From Litorisediminicola beolgyonensis (GTDB taxonomy: Bacteria; Pseudomonadota; Alphaproteobacteria; Rhodobacterales; Rhodobacteraceae): a stretch of 64,000 bases of DNA. The stretch is taken from the NCBI RefSeq assembly GCF_042679605.1, contig NZ_JBHTMU010000019.1, positions 1-64,000 on the forward strand. Direction: 5' to 3'. Positions 33,764 through 41,879 of the stretch are shown here, in pieces. Both the position numbers and the translations under genes were made by a program. The notes beneath the pieces are model-generated. The model saw only the letters and a program-made list of their open reading frames with translations, made no database searches and was not told the origin of the DNA. Position 1 is the first letter of the stretch, and every line of letters begins with the position of its first letter.

Positions 33764-34648
33764 TCAGTCCGCCTCGAATGCGCTTGAGAATGCCTGGTGG
33801 CCTTCCAAATCCACGATCCTGGCGTAATCCTCGTAGCTTGCGGGTGGAGGGGATGCCGGTTTCTGGGATCGGTGGAGGTCGGACAGGGCCTTTTGCACCC
33901 CCGCGATCGCTGCGAACAGGGCGGTCACGGCGTAGAGCGCGACGGTGAAGCCCTGCGCTTCGAGCTCGGGCAAGGTCAGGAGCGCGGCGTCGGTGCCGTC
34001 CACGAGGCTCACGACCTTCGGGCCGTCGAGCCCGCGGGCGATGCCTTCGACCTCGGCGCGGGTCTTCACGCCGTCGATAAAGACGAGATCGACGCCGGTG
34101 TCGCGATAGGCCTTCGCGCGGTCGAGCGCGCTGGCGAGGCCTTCGGGTTGCAAGGCGTCGGTGCGCCCGATCAGGACGGTGTCGACCTGCATCTCCTCTC
34201 GCGCGGCGACGACTGCCCGCAGACGGGCCGCGGCCTCCGCGCGTCCGACGAGCCGGACACCGGAAAGCTGGCCGCAGCGCTTGGGGCTCACCTGGTCCTC
34301 CAGATGCAGCCCCGCGACGCCCGACAGGGCGTAATCCTGAAGCATCCGGCGCACGTTCAGCGGACCGCCATAGCCGGTATCGGCATCGGCGATGACGGGA
34401 ATGTCGCAGGCGCGGACGAGGGCGCGGGCCTGCTCGGCCATCTCGGATTGCGTCATGAAGCCCAGATCCGGCGTCCCCAGCCGGGACGCCGTAGCACCGA
34501 GACCGGTCATGTAGACGGCTTCGAACCCCGCAAGCGCGACCTGGCGGGCGGTCAGGGGATCGGCCGCGCCCGGGCAGGCGAGGATATGCGGCTGGGCCAG
34601 GCGCGCGCGGAGGCGCGTGGCCCCGTCGGTCAGTCCGGTCCGTCTCAT
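33764..34648 (-). CDS. Isocitrate lyase/PEP mutase family enzyme
   Basis: A 294-residue TIM-barrel enzyme of the PEP mutase/isocitrate lyase superfamily. Visible: VALAGFEAVYMTGLGATAS, the metal-binding IADADTGYGGPLNVRRM, and the gating loop EDQVSPKRCGQLSG, which takes the place of the KKCGH loop of isocitrate and methylisocitrate lyases. Such proteins cleave C-C or C-P bonds (2-methylisocitrate lyase, oxaloacetate decarboxylase, dimethylmalate lyase and others). The exact substrate is not determined. It overlaps the gntR stop by 4 bases and is last in the TTT-1 operon, so its substrate is probably a di- or tricarboxylate imported by that system. Confidence 0.85.
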   Translation of the reverse strand: MRRTGLTDGATRLRARLAQPHILACPGAADPLTARQVALAGFEAVYMTGLGATASRLGTPDLGFMTQSEMAEQARALVRACDIPVIADADTGYGGPLNVRRMLQDYALSGVAGLHLEDQVSPKRCGQLSGVRLVGRAEAAARLRAVVAAREEMQVDTVLIGRTDALQPEGLASALDRAKAYRDTGVDLVFIDGVKTRAEVEGIARGLDGPKVVSLVDGTDAALLTLPELEAQGFTVALYAVTALFAAIAGVQKALSDLHRSQKPASPPPASYEDYARIVDLEGHQAFSSAFEAD

Positions 34649-35349
34649 CGGGCGGGCGCCTTCGCCGTGGCCGCATTGCCGAGGTGGCCGTCTTCCAGCG
34701 CCTTGCTGTAGACCTCTTCGGTGCGGCGGATATGGGTTCTGAGGGCGGCGTCGAAGGCGGCAAGATCGCCGCGCGCGAGGAAGTCGGTCAGGGCCTCGTG
34801 CTCCGCAAAGGATTCGTCCCGGCGCTCTGCATAGGGCGCGGTGATGTTCGCGCGGAGCGCCGCGATCCTGCTGGCCGCAAGCAGGTTCGCGTCCTGCAGG
34901 TAGGAATTGCCGCAATGGCGGAACGCGGCGTTGTGAAACTGGGTGTCGAGCGTGCCATAGGCATCGACATCGCCCTCGTCGAGCGCCGTGCGCATGGCGG
35001 AGACCACCGAGTTCAGCTCGGACAGGTAGGCGTCCCGCGCGACGCGGAGCGCGAAGCGCGCTCCTTGCGTCTCGATGAGCTCGCGGTAGTCGCAGATCGC
35101 CGCGATGTCCTCGAGCGAGGTCTCGAACACGAAGGAGCCGCGCTTGGGCCTGACCAAGACGAGCCCCTCGCGGGCCAGAAGCGCCATGGCGTCGCGGATC
35201 GGCGTGCGCGAGACGCCGAGCATCTCGACCAGACGGTCTTCCGAGATGTTCTCTCCGAGGCGGAACGCGCCCGAAAGGATGGCCTCGCGGATCCGTTCCG
35301 CGGACATCTCGGTGAGCGATCTCTGGGGGACAATGCGGGTCAGGGTCAT
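34645..35349 (-). CDS. GntR-family regulator, FadR/FCD subfamily
   Basis: A 234-residue regulator: an N-terminal winged helix (AERIREAILSGAFRLGENISEDRLVEMLGVSRTPIRDAMALLAREGLV at about 16-63) and a C-terminal FCD helical domain with metal-binding-type residues (LDTQFHNAAFRH and HEALTDFLARGD). FCD regulators usually sense carboxylates and repress their own catabolic operon. Embedded in the TTT-1 operon with 4-base overlaps to tctA and the ICL-family gene. The 19-base palindrome at 39849-39867 is a candidate operator. Confidence 0.92.
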   Translation of the reverse strand: MTLTRIVPQRSLTEMSAERIREAILSGAFRLGENISEDRLVEMLGVSRTPIRDAMALLAREGLVLVRPKRGSFVFETSLEDIAAICDYRELIETQGARFALRVARDAYLSELNSVVSAMRTALDEGDVDAYGTLDTQFHNAAFRHCGNSYLQDANLLAASRIAALRANITAPYAERRDESFAEHEALTDFLARGDLAAFDAALRTHIRRTEEVYSKALEDGHLGNAATAKAPAR

Positions 35350-36848
35350 GCCAGGGCCTTCTTCTTCCGTCGTCCCGCCGCCCAGACGATAACAGGCGCT
35401 GTCCAGACCACCAACACCAGAAGCGCGAGACCCGCCGCGATGGGACGTTCGACAAATCCGAGGAGCAGACCGTCGCTCTTGATCAGCGAGGTCACGAAGT
35501 TCCGCTCGACGAGGAGCCCCATCACGATGCCGAGGATCGCCGGTGCGACCGGAAACCCGTTCTCTTCCATCAGGTAGGCGAAGACGCCGAGGACCAGCAT
35601 GATCACGATGCCGGAGGCCGAGGAGTCGATCGAATAGGCGCCGACGATGCAGAAGGCCAGGATCAGCGGCGCCAGAGTGAGCTTCGACACCCGGAGCACC
35701 TGCGAGGCCAGCGCCACGGCCAGAAGGCCCAAGGGCACGATCATCAGGTTCGCGATCAGGAAGACGAGAAAGATCGCCATGATCTTGTCGCCGGAGGTCA
35801 GGAAGATCATCGGCCCGGGGTTCAGACCCTTGACGTAGAGGACGCCGATCACGATGGCGGTGATGCTGTCGCCCGGGATGCCGAAGACCATCGCCGGAAC
35901 ATAGGCGCCCGAGAGCGCCGAGTTGTTCGCCGCGCAGGCCTCGACCAGCCCCTCTTCGCTGCCCTTGCCGTAGGTCTCGGGCTTTTTCGAGAAGCGCTTG
36001 GAGACCGCGTAGGAAATCCACGAGCCGATATCGGACCCGGCGCCGGGCAGGATGCCGATGGTGGTGCCGATGACCGAGCCGCGAAAGAGCCCGGTCTTGG
36101 TCTTCCAGAGCAGGGCTCCCATGCCGCGGAACATGCGCGCGGGGTTGCCGATGGGCGCCACAGGGGGCACCGCCTCGCGGTTGACGAAGGTGCGGATCAG
36201 CTCGGGCACCGCGAACATGCCGATGAGTGCGGGGACAAAGGCGACGCCGCCCAGAAGCGAGGTGACGCCGAAGGTGAACCGCGGATAGCCCGAGGTGGTG
36301 TCCATCCCGACGCTGGCGATCAGCAGGCCGAAGAGCAGCGACATCAGCGATTTGACGATCGAGCCCGTTCCCAGCATGACCGCGGCCGACAGGCCCAAGA
36401 GCGCCAGCCAGAAATACTCGAACGAGGTGAAGTTCAGCGAGACCAGCGCCAGTTGCGGTGCGGCGACCATCAGCACCAGCGAGCCGAAGATACCGCCGAT
36501 GGCCGAGGCCGTGACTGAGATCCCCAAGGCCCGCCCGACCTTGCCCGCGCGCGTGAGCGCGTTCAGGTCGTCGATGTAGGCGGCCGAGGCCGCGGTGCCG
36601 GGAATGCGCACGAGTGCTGCGGGAATGTCGGAGGCAAAGATCGCCATCGCCGCCGTCGTCACGATGGCCGCGATGGCGGGCACCGGGTCCATGAAGAAGG
36701 TGATCGGCACCAGCATCGCCGTCGCCATGGTCGCCGACAGGCCCGGAACGGAGCCGACGAACAGGCCGAAGACGGAACAGCCGAGCATCACCAGGAACAG
36801 GTCCCAGGACATCAGGAGTGGCAGCGCGTCGGACAGGTGGCCGAGCAT
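35346..36848 (-). CDS. tctA: Tripartite tricarboxylate transporter TctA (TTT-1)
   Basis: Large membrane subunit (500 residues, about 12 helices) of a TTT carrier that imports carboxylates using an ion gradient. Family signatures are SVPGLSATMATAMLVPITFF near the start, IGILPGAGSDIGSWISYAVSKR in the middle, and VEACAANNSALSGAYVPAMVFGIPGDSITAIVIGVL. I chose the ATG at 36848, which overlaps the tctB stop (TGATG). The stop overlaps the gntR start. It works with TctB and the periplasmic receptor encoded upstream in the same operon. Confidence 0.94.
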   Translation of the reverse strand: MLGHLSDALPLLMSWDLFLVMLGCSVFGLFVGSVPGLSATMATAMLVPITFFMDPVPAIAAIVTTAAMAIFASDIPAALVRIPGTAASAAYIDDLNALTRAGKVGRALGISVTASAIGGIFGSLVLMVAAPQLALVSLNFTSFEYFWLALLGLSAAVMLGTGSIVKSLMSLLFGLLIASVGMDTTSGYPRFTFGVTSLLGGVAFVPALIGMFAVPELIRTFVNREAVPPVAPIGNPARMFRGMGALLWKTKTGLFRGSVIGTTIGILPGAGSDIGSWISYAVSKRFSKKPETYGKGSEEGLVEACAANNSALSGAYVPAMVFGIPGDSITAIVIGVLYVKGLNPGPMIFLTSGDKIMAIFLVFLIANLMIVPLGLLAVALASQVLRVSKLTLAPLILAFCIVGAYSIDSSASGIVIMLVLGVFAYLMEENGFPVAPAILGIVMGLLVERNFVTSLIKSDGLLLGFVERPIAAGLALLVLVVWTAPVIVWAAGRRKKKALA

Positions 36849-37312
36849 CAGAGCAGACCTTTCAGCGGACCTGCCGGAAGCGGCACGTTCAGGAACCGGG
36901 TCAGCGAGAGATGCACGAGGGTGACGAAGGCCACGCCGACGCCGATCCAGACCGGGTGACGTTTGCCCGATGCGAAAAAGAGCGCCGCGAGCAAGACGCT
37001 GCCCCCGAGGACGAAGCCTATCTCCTCGAACCACACCGCGAGGATGCCGGAGCCCGCGATCATCACGACGGCGGTCGCCTGCCGGTCGCGGCGACGCCAC
37101 CCGGGATGGGCGTCGACCAGCGGCCCCCCTGCCCGCGCGCCCCGGATCGCGATCACCGCTCCGCCGAGGGCGCAGAGCGTGCCTAGGACCACGGGGAAGG
37201 TGCCCGGTCCGATCGGCTGTCCGGTGAGCTTGGGAAAGCCGCTGGCTGTCCAGGCGATCCAGACGCCGAACGCGATCAGAACGGCACCGATGGCGCTGTC
37301 ATGGAATCTCAT
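36848..37312 (-). CDS. tctB: Tripartite tricarboxylate transporter TctB (TTT-1)
   Basis: Small membrane subunit (154 residues, four helices) of the TTT-1 carrier. TctB-type layout: an N-terminal helix GAVLIAFGVWIAWTASGFP, the GPGTFPVVLGTLCALGGAVIAI segment, and two further C-terminal helices. It overlaps tctA. The role is structural support of TctA; it is poorly conserved in sequence. Confidence 0.88.
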   Translation of the reverse strand: MRFHDSAIGAVLIAFGVWIAWTASGFPKLTGQPIGPGTFPVVLGTLCALGGAVIAIRGARAGGPLVDAHPGWRRRDRQATAVVMIAGSGILAVWFEEIGFVLGGSVLLAALFFASGKRHPVWIGVGVAFVTLVHLSLTRFLNVPLPAGPLKGLL

Positions 37313-37341
37313 GCGTCCTCACCCCTTCTGCACGCGCGGCG

Positions 37342-37374
37342 CCCCCGGCGCCGGATCGCCTCCGGCACCGGGGG
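37342..37374 (-). other. Intercistronic hairpin between tctC and tctB (TTT-1)
   Basis: A very stable GC stem (CCCCCGG with CCGGGGG, extended by GCCGG/CCGGC) lies 10 bases past the tctC stop, with no uridine run. Likely a transcript-stabilising or attenuating hairpin that favours the receptor over the membrane subunits. Confidence 0.6.
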
Positions 37375-37383
37375 AGCGGGTCC

Positions 37384-38361
37384 TTACTTGGACAGGCCCA
37401 CGGCCTTGAGCGTTCCGCCCAGCGCGTCGTCGGAGGATTTCATGAAGCTCTCGAATTCCGCGCCGGTCGTCCACTGCATGGCATAGCCGCGATCATTCAT
37501 GAACTTGACGTATTCCTCATCCTGCACGACCTCGCCCAGCACGGCGGTCAGCTTCTCGGCCACCTCCGGCGACAGGCCCTTGGGCGCGACGAGCCCGCGC
37601 CACGAGCCGAGGGCGAATTCGAAATCGGTGGCCTCGTTGAAGGTCGGAACATCCGGAGCCGCGTCCATGCGCGATGTCGCGAAGACGGCCAGCGGACGGA
37701 TGAGCCCGGCCTCCATCAGCGCCGCACCTTCGGGCAGAGACGCGGTGGCAACCTCGACACCGCCCGCGGCAAGGTCCTGAAGGCCGGGCGCGGCGCCTTC
37801 GGAGGGCACCCAGGCCACGCGGTCGGCGGGCATTCCGGCGGCCATCAGCATCCCCGCGAGCGCGAGATGGTTCACGCCCCCCTGCGCCGAGCCCGAACCC
37901 TTGAACTCGCCATCGGGCATCTCCTCGAGCGCCGACAGAAGCGCGCCGATATCCTCGTAGTCGCTGCTTGTGTTCACGAAGATCGCAGCCGGGTCGGAGT
38001 TGTAGAGGCCGAGCGGCGTGTAGGCCGTGTAGTCGATCTCGGTCAGGCCCAGATTGTGCATCGTGCCGATTTCCAGGGTCGCGACGCCAATGGTCTGACC
38101 GTCGGGGGCCGCGTCGGCAATCGCGGTGTGGCCGATCACGCCGGACCCGCCCGTGCGGTTCTCGACCGGCACCGGCACGCCGAGCTTACGTTCCAGGAGC
38201 GAGCCGATCATCCGCGCGGTGGCATCGGTGCCGCCGCCGGCCCCCCAGGGCACGATCATCGTGACCGGCCCGTCGGGCCAGTCCTGCGCCGCGGCAGGCA
38301 GGGCGGTCGTGGTCATCAGCGCGGCCAGCGTGGCCAGAACCTTGCGTTTGGTGAAAGTCAT
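37384..38361 (-). CDS. tctC: Tripartite tricarboxylate transporter receptor TctC/Bug (TTT-1)
   Basis: A 325-residue periplasmic solute-binding protein with a signal peptide (basic start, hydrophobic LATLAALMTTTALPAAA, cleavage after AAA). Bug-family motifs are VTMIVPWGAGGGTDATARMIG and VPVENRTGGSGVIGHTAIADAAPDG. Ligand identity is unknown; Bug proteins bind carboxylates through the first two loops. A good ribosome site (GGAGGAGA) precedes the ATG. Second gene of the operon, after the FAD oxidase. Confidence 0.93.
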   Translation of the reverse strand: MTFTKRKVLATLAALMTTTALPAAAQDWPDGPVTMIVPWGAGGGTDATARMIGSLLERKLGVPVPVENRTGGSGVIGHTAIADAAPDGQTIGVATLEIGTMHNLGLTEIDYTAYTPLGLYNSDPAAIFVNTSSDYEDIGALLSALEEMPDGEFKGSGSAQGGVNHLALAGMLMAAGMPADRVAWVPSEGAAPGLQDLAAGGVEVATASLPEGAALMEAGLIRPLAVFATSRMDAAPDVPTFNEATDFEFALGSWRGLVAPKGLSPEVAEKLTAVLGEVVQDEEYVKFMNDRGYAMQWTTGAEFESFMKSSDDALGGTLKAVGLSK

Positions 38362-38428
38362 CTTGGTCTCCTCCTTGGATAGGACAGTCCGGCCGGAATC
38401 CTCCTCCAGTCCGGGTTGGGTGGTGCGG

Positions 38429-39835
38429 TCAGTCGAAAATCTTCGTCGGGTTCAGAATTCCCTCGGGGTCGAAGGCCGCCTTGATCCGCCGCATCAGGTC
38501 GATCTCGGCGGGCCCGCGGCTAAGCGGGAGATACGGTTTCTTGAGCGTGCCGATGCCGTGTTCCGCCGACACCGTGCCGTTCATCTCGCCGATCAGGCCG
38601 TAGACGATGCGGCTTGCCTCCGGGATCGGCTGCGGGTCCGCACCGGGCACCCAGGCCACGACATGCAGGTTTCCGTCGCCGATATGGCCGTAATAGACCG
38701 AGTGGCAGCCCATCCCCTCGGACAGAGAGGCCTTCGCGCGGGTGACGAACTCGTCCATCCGCGACACCGGCAACCCGACGTCGAAACTGATATGCGGACC
38801 GATGATCTCGGGATTGGCGAACTCCGCCGCCGCGTCGCGGGTGGCCCAGAACGCGGCGATGTCGGTCAGGCTCTGCGCAACCGCGCCGTCCTGAACGAGG
38901 TCCTCTTCCAGGAGATGCTCGAGGAGGCTTTCGAACCGGGCGCCGTCGATGGCCTCGTCCAGCCCCTGCATCTCGATCAGGATCACGTGGCTGCCATCGC
39001 CCATCGAGACCGGCGCGCGCACCCCGACCCTCTCGGTCGCCTGGTGCCAGTAATCCGCCCACATGACCTCGAAGGCCGACAGGAGCGGGCCGAGCTTCTG
39101 TCGCGCGGCCGAGAGCACGCCCAGGACCGCGTCATAGTCCCGCGCGACGCAGAGAGCGGCTGACGTGCAGGCGGGCTGCGGGAACAGGCGAAGCACGACC
39201 CGGGTGATGATGCCCAGCGTTCCCTCGGAGCCGATGAAGAGCTGTTTCAGGTCGTAGCCCGCGTTGTTCTTGATCATCCGGTTCAGCATCGAGACCACGG
39301 TGCCATCCGCGAGGACCGCCTCGAGCCCGAGCACCAGATCGCGGGTCATGCCGTAGCGGATCACGCGGTTGCCGCCGGCATTGGTCGAGAGATTGCCGCC
39401 GATCGCACAGGAGCCCCGGGCTCCGAGATCGAGGGGAAAATAGAGGCCCGCCTCCGCGGCCGCGGTCTGGATCCTCTCCAAAGGCGTGCCTGCAAGGACG
39501 GTCATGGTCATGCCCGCGGGGTCGATCGCCTCGATCCCGGACATCCGCTCCAGCGACAGCGCAACACCACCGTCGACCGGGCGGGCCCCGCCGCACAGGC
39601 CGGTGAGGCCACCTTGGGGGGTCACGGAGAACCCCGCCGCGTGGCACTCGCGCATGATCCTGGCCACCTCCTCGGTCGAGGTCGGGCGAAGGACGGCGCG
39701 CGGCGAGGTCTGCGGCAGGAAGCTCCAATCGGTCCGATTGCGGGCGGGCAGATCGGCGCCTTCTAGACAGCCGCTCGCACCGAGCTCTCGTCTCAGCGCC
39801 GCAAGAGCGTCCGTCGCTGCCGTCGTGTCGTTCAT
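38429..39835 (-). CDS. FAD-linked oxidase, glycolate oxidase GlcD / D-lactate dehydrogenase-like
   Basis: A 468-residue VAO/PCMH-type flavoprotein. The FAD-binding domain includes VTPQGGLTGLCGGARP and GSCAIGGNLSTNAGGNRVIRYG, and the C-terminal domain carries SVYYGHIGDGNLH and the GTVSAEHGIGTLKK motif of 2-hydroxy-acid dehydrogenases. Relatives oxidise D-lactate, D-2-hydroxyglutarate or glycolate. Together with TTT-1 and an ICL-family lyase it suggests import and oxidation of a hydroxylated carboxylate. The ATG at 39835 (GGGAGG upstream) is preferred to the adjacent TTG. First gene of the operon, with a palindromic operator candidate just upstream. Confidence 0.88.
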   Translation of the reverse strand: MNDTTAATDALAALRRELGASGCLEGADLPARNRTDWSFLPQTSPRAVLRPTSTEEVARIMRECHAAGFSVTPQGGLTGLCGGARPVDGGVALSLERMSGIEAIDPAGMTMTVLAGTPLERIQTAAAEAGLYFPLDLGARGSCAIGGNLSTNAGGNRVIRYGMTRDLVLGLEAVLADGTVVSMLNRMIKNNAGYDLKQLFIGSEGTLGIITRVVLRLFPQPACTSAALCVARDYDAVLGVLSAARQKLGPLLSAFEVMWADYWHQATERVGVRAPVSMGDGSHVILIEMQGLDEAIDGARFESLLEHLLEEDLVQDGAVAQSLTDIAAFWATRDAAAEFANPEIIGPHISFDVGLPVSRMDEFVTRAKASLSEGMGCHSVYYGHIGDGNLHVVAWVPGADPQPIPEASRIVYGLIGEMNGTVSAEHGIGTLKKPYLPLSRGPAEIDLMRRIKAAFDPEGILNPTKIFD

Positions 39836-39848
39836 CAAATCGCCTCCC

Positions 39849-39867
39849 GTTATGTGTTACATATAAC
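39849..39867. promoter_or_regulatory. 19-base palindrome, candidate GntR (FCD) operator
   Basis: GTTATGTGTTACATATAAC pairs with itself at 8 of 9 positions, the ninth being a G-T pair. It overlaps the ribosome-site/promoter zone 14-32 bases upstream of the ATG of the FAD oxidase gene that heads the TTT-1 operon. The AT-rich core contrasts with the GC-rich surroundings. FCD-type GntR proteins bind short palindromes of this size, and one is encoded in the same operon, so autoregulation is likely (inference). Confidence 0.65.
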
Positions 39868-40161
39868 AAGGCGAGGGACATTGGAAGCCGTTTCTAGTTT
39901 CGGTGTTTTTACGTATTTAGTTCAGTGGTTTGCGGCTATTTACCCCTACCCCGAGACGGTCAGCAAGAGCGGGACGTGAACCAAGAAGGGCCGATCATTG
40001 CGCACCAGGAAGAGCGCTGAACGGCATATGACTCGATCCCCCGAGACCCGAGCGACAGAGCGCTCATCCGTGGAGACCGACAACGCAAGGCGCACATGCC
40101 TCAGCCCAAGCGGTCCGGAAGGTCTAGAAAATTGCACCCCGCCCCTCGGTCCGCCCTCTCT
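39868..40161. other. Intergenic stretch without a recognisable gene
   Basis: About 290 bases between the TTT-1 operon promoter and the end of the alpha/beta hydrolase gene. The first 80 bases are AT-rich and likely hold the promoter of the TTT-1 operon. The remainder shows no convincing frame, RNA gene or terminator. Confidence 0.5.
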
Positions 40162-41001
40162 TCAGGTCGGCATCCTGTCCAGGGCATCCAGGAAATACGG
40201 GCGAAAGCCCTCCGGGTGCTCGCTCATGGGGAAATGACCCAGCTCGTCCATGACCGCGAGGGTCGCGCCGGGGATGGCGTCCGCGGTGCGGCGCGCGTCC
40301 TCGGGGGTGCAGGTCAGGTCATAGGCGCCGACGAGGATGTGGACCGGCGTCTGCGCGGTGTCGATCTGCCCCAGCCTTCCGATCAGGCTGTCATCCTGCG
40401 TGTAGAAGCTGAGATCGCCCCGGAAGACCCCCGGGCCCGATTGCATGAACATCCACAGCGTGTTCCAGCGCGCGGCATGCGGCGCGTAGGGTGAGATATT
40501 GGCCGAGACGAGCGCCGCGCCCATCTCCCCGCCATGCGCGTCGGGGCGGTCAAACCAGTCGATATCGTACCATGCGGGCTGGAAATCAGACGCCTCGATC
40601 GCGATGAAGCCGGAAAACCGCTCTGGGCGCAGCGCGGCAAGCTGCAGGGCGATCCGTCCCCCCATCGAGAAGCCCGCCAGCACCGGGCGCTCCAGCCCGA
40701 GCGCGTCGATCACGGCGAGCACGGTCTCGATATAGGTCTCGGTCGTCAGCAGGTACTCCTCGTCCTCTGCGCCGTCCGGCGGCAGGGATTTGGAATGCCA
40801 GGGCATGTCGAAGGCGATCAGCCGGTTCGTCGCGGTGATCTCGGCGTCGTTCATCAGGTGCCGCCATTGCGCGCTATGGGCTCCGGCGGTGTGCAAGCAG
40901 AGAACCGGGCGACCCGACCCGGCCTCTTCGAAATAGATGCGGTGGGGACGACCGGCGATCTCGACCGTGACGTAGCGGCCGGTGATGGGTTCGATGCTCA
41001 T
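40162..41001 (-). CDS. Alpha/beta hydrolase of the ring-cleavage locus
   Basis: A 279-residue alpha/beta-hydrolase. The nucleophile elbow is AGFSMGGR with S112, the oxyanion region CLHTAGAHSAQW, and the catalytic acid and histidine are probably in VGAYDLTC and ELGHFPM. Size and fold suit a 3-oxoadipate enol-lactonase or a C-C/ester hydrolase. Context (intradiol dioxygenase and muconate cycloisomerase genes, shared palindrome) favours a role in the same aromatic pathway, but sequence alone does not prove it. Its ATG overlaps the stop of the upstream 123-codon gene (ATGA). Confidence 0.82.
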   Translation of the reverse strand: MSIEPITGRYVTVEIAGRPHRIYFEEAGSGRPVLCLHTAGAHSAQWRHLMNDAEITATNRLIAFDMPWHSKSLPPDGAEDEEYLLTTETYIETVLAVIDALGLERPVLAGFSMGGRIALQLAALRPERFSGFIAIEASDFQPAWYDIDWFDRPDAHGGEMGAALVSANISPYAPHAARWNTLWMFMQSGPGVFRGDLSFYTQDDSLIGRLGQIDTAQTPVHILVGAYDLTCTPEDARRTADAIPGATLAVMDELGHFPMSEHPEGFRPYFLDALDRMPT

Positions 41002-41369
41002 GTCCGGCTCTTCCGGGGGAGCGCCAGCACGTCCTTGAAGAAGCGCAGGTTCTTCACCAGCGTCAGGATATCGCCGAGGATCTGCGCGCGGCCGATCTTC
41101 ACCAGCCCGAAGAGATCGTGGAATCCGGGCTCGGGCCGTGGCTCCCAGAACTTCTCCAGCGCGTCTCCATCGGTGACGATGGCGAAGCGGTACGGGATTT
41201 TCTTCGAGGGACCGGGCAGCACATCGGCGATCCGGCCCTTCTCGAAGACGAGGTAATGCTCATCGGCATCGATCTTCAGAAGCACCGTCTCCGAGACCAT
41301 CCGGCCCCGCCGGGTGATCTGGGCCTGTTCCTCCAGCCGGGACTGCATCTGCAAAACCTCTTCGCGCAT
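40998..41369 (-). CDS. Unknown protein of the ring-cleavage locus
   Basis: A 123-residue soluble protein I cannot assign with confidence. It begins with a helical stretch (MREEVLQMQSRLEEQAQITRRG), then beta-rich text (ETVLLKIDADEHYLVFEKGRIADVLPGP) and helices near the end, a layout like small SCP2 sterol-carrier-type lipid or ligand binders. It is the first gene of a leftward pair with the alpha/beta hydrolase (4-base overlap), 66 bases downstream of a GGTAT-N6-ATACC palindrome. A binding or isomerase role in the aromatic pathway is conceivable. Confidence 0.7.
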   Translation of the reverse strand: MREEVLQMQSRLEEQAQITRRGRMVSETVLLKIDADEHYLVFEKGRIADVLPGPSKKIPYRFAIVTDGDALEKFWEPRPEPGFHDLFGLVKIGRAQILGDILTLVKNLRFFKDVLALPRKSRT

Positions 41370-41434
41370 CGGGCCTCCTTCCGTGACGTGTCGGCACCCT
41401 GACCGGGACGCGCCCCTGTTCCAATGACGGCGCG

Positions 41435-41450
41435 GGTATCGGCGGATACC
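41435..41450. promoter_or_regulatory. GGTAT-N6-ATACC palindrome, copy 1
   Basis: GGTATCGGCGGATACC, perfect arms, 66 bases upstream of the ATG of the leftward unknown-protein gene. Same arm sequence and spacing as copies at 41786 and 45332. The half-sites ATAC/GTAT equal those bound by the LysR-type regulators BenM and CatM of catechol pathways, though here in the opposite relative order. Confidence 0.75.
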
Positions 41451-41785
41451 TTCGGACCGCAGGCGCCCATCGCGGGCCGCGAGGTCGGCGTCATCGAGCG
41501 GAGCAGGTTCCGACAGCGGTCGTGCGTCGGGCCGAGCGCGCCCAGAGCGTCGCGCTAGAAGGTCTCGGCCTCATCCGGAACCGGACCCCCTGCGGATCGG
41601 GGAGTTGCGACCGCTTCTCCACCGGCACGATGCCGTGAATGTCGAGAGGCGTGCGTTCTGGCGTCTCCGAGAGGCCGATCAGCTCGCGGCCCCTCCCCCG
41701 TTTGTCGACCCGAACTTGCCGAGGCCCGCCCGCTGGCACAGACCTCAAGGGCATGCGAGGAGACCGCCGCCCGCCGCACCGTCCG

Positions 41786-41801
41786 GGTATCGCCTCATAC
41801 C
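41786..41801. promoter_or_regulatory. GGTAT-N6-ATACC palindrome, copy 2
   Basis: GGTATCGCCTCATACC, perfect 5-base arms with 6-base spacer, ending 78 bases upstream of the ATG of the intradiol dioxygenase gene. The placement suits activation by a LysR-type regulator such as the one encoded downstream at 42855. Confidence 0.75.
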
Positions 41802-41879
41802 GGCTGAGATATTGGAAGCGCCCGCCGCAATCGCGAGATTGGCCGTCGAGACGCACCCGCATCCAAGGGAGGACACAGG

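Larger units (their letters stand above)
41370..41879. other. Divergent regulatory region of the ring-cleavage locus, with possible gene remnant
   Basis: 510 bases between the leftward unknown-protein gene and the rightward dioxygenase gene. It holds two GGTAT-N6-ATACC palindromes, one near each gene. The middle (about 41490-41760) has protein-like stretches on the minus strand (for example LIGLSETPERTPLDIHG) without a complete gene, so it may be a remnant. Confidence 0.5.
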
